From positions 1 through 22,196 of the IMG/VR virus record IMGVR_UViG_3300032516_001061: DNA of 22,196 bases, one strand, 5' to 3'. The DNA is from a virus. Positions within the stretch are counted from its first letter, which is position 1; each line of letters starts with the position of its first letter. Position numbers and translations under genes: made by a program. Below, one piece after another: positions 20,000 to 22,196 of the stretch. The notes under the pieces are model-generated. The model did not search any database. It worked only from the letters and a program-made list of their open reading frames with translations, and was not told the origin of the DNA.

Positions 20000-20567
20000 C
20001 TTTCTCTCCATACTTTTCGAGGACGTGACTGATTTCGATTTCGAGAAGCCGTTCGGGTGCATAGCCAAGACGTTCACCTTCGAACGCGAGGATCGAGAAC
20101 GCACGACCGAGATGAGAGAGTGCGTCTTCGTGCTTGCCGAGCTGAAGTGCAACTCGAGCTGACCCGAGATACGCAGATGCGAGACCGACGGAGAGACCGA
20201 CCTGGGCTAGATCACGACCTTCGGGCGAGAGATCTGTTCGCGTGAGTGCTACGATCGCTGATCCGGTCATCCACAGAGCTTGTGAGAGCTCCTTCATCAC
20301 GAGCTCACCATTGGTCGGTTCCTCGTGATTTCGAATGTAGCTGGGAGCGAAAGCCCTGAGGTTCAGATCGAGATACTCCACAGTTTCGGACAGTGCGAAG
20401 TCAATACTGTTCTCGACGTTCGGGAACGGGAATCGAGCTTCTGTCTGTCTTCGGACTTCGGAGATACGATTGATCAGAACAATGTAGAGCGTGAGAGCTT
20501 CTTCGCTAGGTTCTAGAATCACGGACTGCGATCTCGGCTTCGGTTTAGGCTTCGGTTTACGAGCCAT
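19974..20567 (-). CDS. All-helical protein, possibly MazG-like, 197 aa
   Basis: The N-terminus is a KPKPKPKP repeat followed by an almost entirely helical protein. Residues about 55-105 (SIDFALSETVEYLDLNLR ... YIRNHE ... MKELSQALWMTG) resemble the all-alpha NTP-pyrophosphatase (MazG-like) pattern ExxE ... ExxD, but the last ligand is Gln instead of Asp, so activity is doubtful. The second half (HLGRAFSILAFEGERL) is a further helix bundle. The ATG at 20567 follows the helicase stop directly (TAG-ATG), with AGGA upstream. I am not certain of the family; an inactive MazG relative or an unrelated helical protein are both possible. Confidence 0.6.
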   Translation of the reverse strand: MARKPKPKPKPRSQSVILEPSEEALTLYIVLINRISEVRRQTEARFPFPNVENSIDFALSETVEYLDLNLRAFAPSYIRNHEEPTNGELVMKELSQALWMTGSAIVALTRTDLSPEGRDLAQVGLSVGLASAYLGSARVALQLGKHEDALSHLGRAFSILAFEGERLGYAPERLLEIEISHVLEKYGEKDVVSIPSN

Positions 20568-22175
20568 CTAGTCCTCGTTTCGTAGGCTGATGAGGAGATC
20601 TCGAAGCTCCATATCAGTCATCTTTGAGATCGAGAGTGACTTCAAGGCGAGATTCTCTTCTACGAGCATGTCTGCTGTATCGGGACATCGTAGCACAACT
20701 AGTACAGGACGATGATCTAGCCCGATCCGGATAACACGGTGAAGAGACTGGAAGTGAGCATCCATATCGAACGTTCGATCCATAGATACAACTGTGTGAG
20801 TGTTCGTGAGAGTGTGTCCAAACTTCCCGACAGTGAGCCCGAAGAGGAGGATATCGATCTGCCCTGATCGATACTGCTCGAGAACATAATCAACGTCTTC
20901 GGTCTCCCCCGTTGCTAGACCGACCTTGTAACCTCGTTGATCAAGCTTCTGATAGAGGAGCTTGAGACCCTCGACCCAGTGACCCCAGATCAGCATCGGT
21001 GTCTTGTACGCTTCACTCTCGAGCATCTCGACGATTGCATCATGTTTCGACGACGAATCGATTCCTCCGAACGCATACGGATTCGACACAGCCTGTAACA
21101 ACCGTGTTAATTGTGCCATCTTCGACGCGATCGGTAATCGCTTCCCCGATTGAAGCTCTAAGACGAAGCTCTTCAAGATCTTATCGTAGACCTTCTTCTG
21201 AGCTACGTTCAGATCCAGATCCACATGCTCATAGATGTATTCGGGAAGATCTGGCAGAACGTCCTTCTGATTCTTCACGAACAGGAGGTCTCTAAACTCG
21301 TCCTGGAAATTGATCCCAGGATTCGTCCCAGAGACTTCGTAACCAGACCAGATCGAGGGAGTAACGATACAGTACTTGGACGTGAATCGCCAGTACGATC
21401 TGAAGACAGACGGTTCGAGGAGATGAAACTGTGTCCAGAGATCGTCTGCATATCGGGAGATAGGACTCCCCGAAAGACACCAGACATGATCTGCACGTCG
21501 ACTGACCTTCTCTAAGGTCTTGAATCGCTTCGTCGTACGAGTCTTCACGAGGATGGACTCATCGAAGATGATCAGAGACCAGACGACGTCTCCGTATTCG
21601 AGCGGGCGTCTTACGACCGTATCGTAATTTGTGATCGTCCAGACAGGAAGATGCTTCGACGGGGGCTTCCCGTAAGAGATCTCGTATGGGGACTGGCCCC
21701 ACTTCTCGAGCTCTCGAGTCCATGTTCTCAAGAGGTGTTTCGGGGCTATCACGAGAATGGGATTTGCATCCCAAGCTTCAGCAGATACGATCGCTGTGAC
21801 AGTCTTTCCCAGTCCGGGAGATAGCCCGAGGATCGCCCCTCGATGTGGGTTCGATACGAGATACCGTGCAGCAAGTTGCTGGAATGGGTAGAGATCGTTC
21901 CACGATCTGTGTTGGAGGAGAGCCCACTCCGATATATCTGTTAAGGGGAACCCATATCCCGTGATGAGGAGCTCAGTAGCGAAGCTGAGCTCCGCATCAG
22001 GGAACAGTCGCTTGACGGAATACACTGTAGAAGCTAGAGGTGGGAGTCTGTACTCGTTCGTCAGTGACGTCTTGGCTCCGAGTGATCCAGCAAGTCCCGG
22101 AGTAACAGCAAGCCCCGACAGGACAAGGTAATCTCCTTCTCGAGTGAGCTTCGCTTGTTCTGTCGAGGTTGTCAT
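20568..22175 (-). CDS. SNF2/SF2-type helicase, 535 aa
   Basis: The two RecA-like lobes are clear. Lobe 1 has a Q-motif region (LYPFQQLAARYL, 95-106), Walker A LSPGLGKT (118-125), motif II FDES (204-207, DES in place of DEAH, frequent in phage members) and motif III LSGSP (234-238). Lobe 2 has MLIWGHW, DILLFGL and the arginine-finger motif SLHRVIRIG. No SWIM or other accessory domain is fused. In phages such helicases act in replication restart, branch migration or recombination. ATG 22175 follows a possible upstream stop directly (TAG-ATG), with GAAGG 9 bases before it. It heads the visible recombination block. Confidence 0.92.
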   Translation of the reverse strand: MTTSTEQAKLTREGDYLVLSGLAVTPGLAGSLGAKTSLTNEYRLPPLASTVYSVKRLFPDAELSFATELLITGYGFPLTDISEWALLQHRSWNDLYPFQQLAARYLVSNPHRGAILGLSPGLGKTVTAIVSAEAWDANPILVIAPKHLLRTWTRELEKWGQSPYEISYGKPPSKHLPVWTITNYDTVVRRPLEYGDVVWSLIIFDESILVKTRTTKRFKTLEKVSRRADHVWCLSGSPISRYADDLWTQFHLLEPSVFRSYWRFTSKYCIVTPSIWSGYEVSGTNPGINFQDEFRDLLFVKNQKDVLPDLPEYIYEHVDLDLNVAQKKVYDKILKSFVLELQSGKRLPIASKMAQLTRLLQAVSNPYAFGGIDSSSKHDAIVEMLESEAYKTPMLIWGHWVEGLKLLYQKLDQRGYKVGLATGETEDVDYVLEQYRSGQIDILLFGLTVGKFGHTLTNTHTVVSMDRTFDMDAHFQSLHRVIRIGLDHRPVLVVLRCPDTADMLVEENLALKSLSISKMTDMELRDLLISLRNED

Positions 22176-22196
22176 CTAGTGAGCCTTCAGCAGATG
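22176..22196 (-). CDS. Possible last codons of an upstream gene, cut by the window edge
   Basis: Six open codons ending in TAG abut the helicase ATG, the same TAG-ATG junction seen at 20568 and 4328. The fragment is too short to prove coding and no family can be read; the only evidence is the junction pattern. Confidence 0.35.
   Translation of the reverse strand, partial: HLLKAH

Overview
This window looks like part of the genome of a tailed bacteriophage, or a prophage-like element, infecting a bacterium. Every supportable gene is read leftward (minus strand). Genes are packed with ATGA, GTGA or TAG-ATG junctions and mostly carry AGGAG-type ribosome binding sites. The recognisable content is phage replication and recombination machinery: SNF2-type helicase, RuvC-like resolvase, Cas4/RecB-like nuclease, Sak4-like ATPase, DUF669-type ssDNA-binding protein, primase-helicase, and a family A DNA polymerase with a fused uracil-DNA glycosylase domain. 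No structural, packaging or lysis gene, no convincing tRNA and no CRISPR array is present. Promoters with 17-18 bp spacers and near-consensus -35/-10 boxes argue for a bacterial rather than archaeal host; the host cannot be named from the sequence.

Layout in transcription order, right to left. (1) 22196-18543: recombination block of SNF2 helicase, an uncharacterised helical protein, RuvC-like resolvase and Cas4-like nuclease. (2) A sigma-70-like promoter at about 18.5 kb drives Sak4, DUF669, then a 7-deazaguanine block: queF, an HNH homing-type endonuclease, a short QueF-family T-fold paralogue, the queuosine-precursor transporter yhhQ, and queC. (3) A 363-base stretch with no leftward gene (13978-14340), then a stand-alone LuxR-type HTH gene, three small unknown genes, a second HNH endonuclease and a DnaQ-like exonuclease. 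(4) A second promoter at about 11.7 kb drives a YkgJ-like Cys-cluster protein, two small Zn-binding proteins, a 63-residue unknown protein, the DNA transglycosylase dpdA, the UDG-polymerase fusion, an XRE repressor-like gene and the primase-helicase. (5) A 242-base regulatory region (4574-4815) with one strong and one weaker promoter and an inverted repeat precedes three small genes and a FemAB/GNAT-like protein. (6) A 223-base AT-rich region with 11-bp direct repeats precedes a run of small unknown genes, including a SWIM zinc finger protein, to the left edge.

The central biological theme is replacement of guanine in phage DNA by a 7-deazaguanine. QueC makes preQ0, YhhQ may import it, QueF reduces it to preQ1, and DpdA inserts the base into DNA. 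The set predicts a dPreQ1-type or further elaborated modification that protects the phage from restriction. The most novel candidate is the 111-residue QueF-like paralogue, which keeps a cysteine near the active-site position but lacks the catalytic aspartate. The FemAB/GNAT-like protein is a second candidate for tailoring the amine of preQ1. The upstream pathway enzymes FolE, QueD and QueE are not in the window and must come from elsewhere in the genome or from the host.
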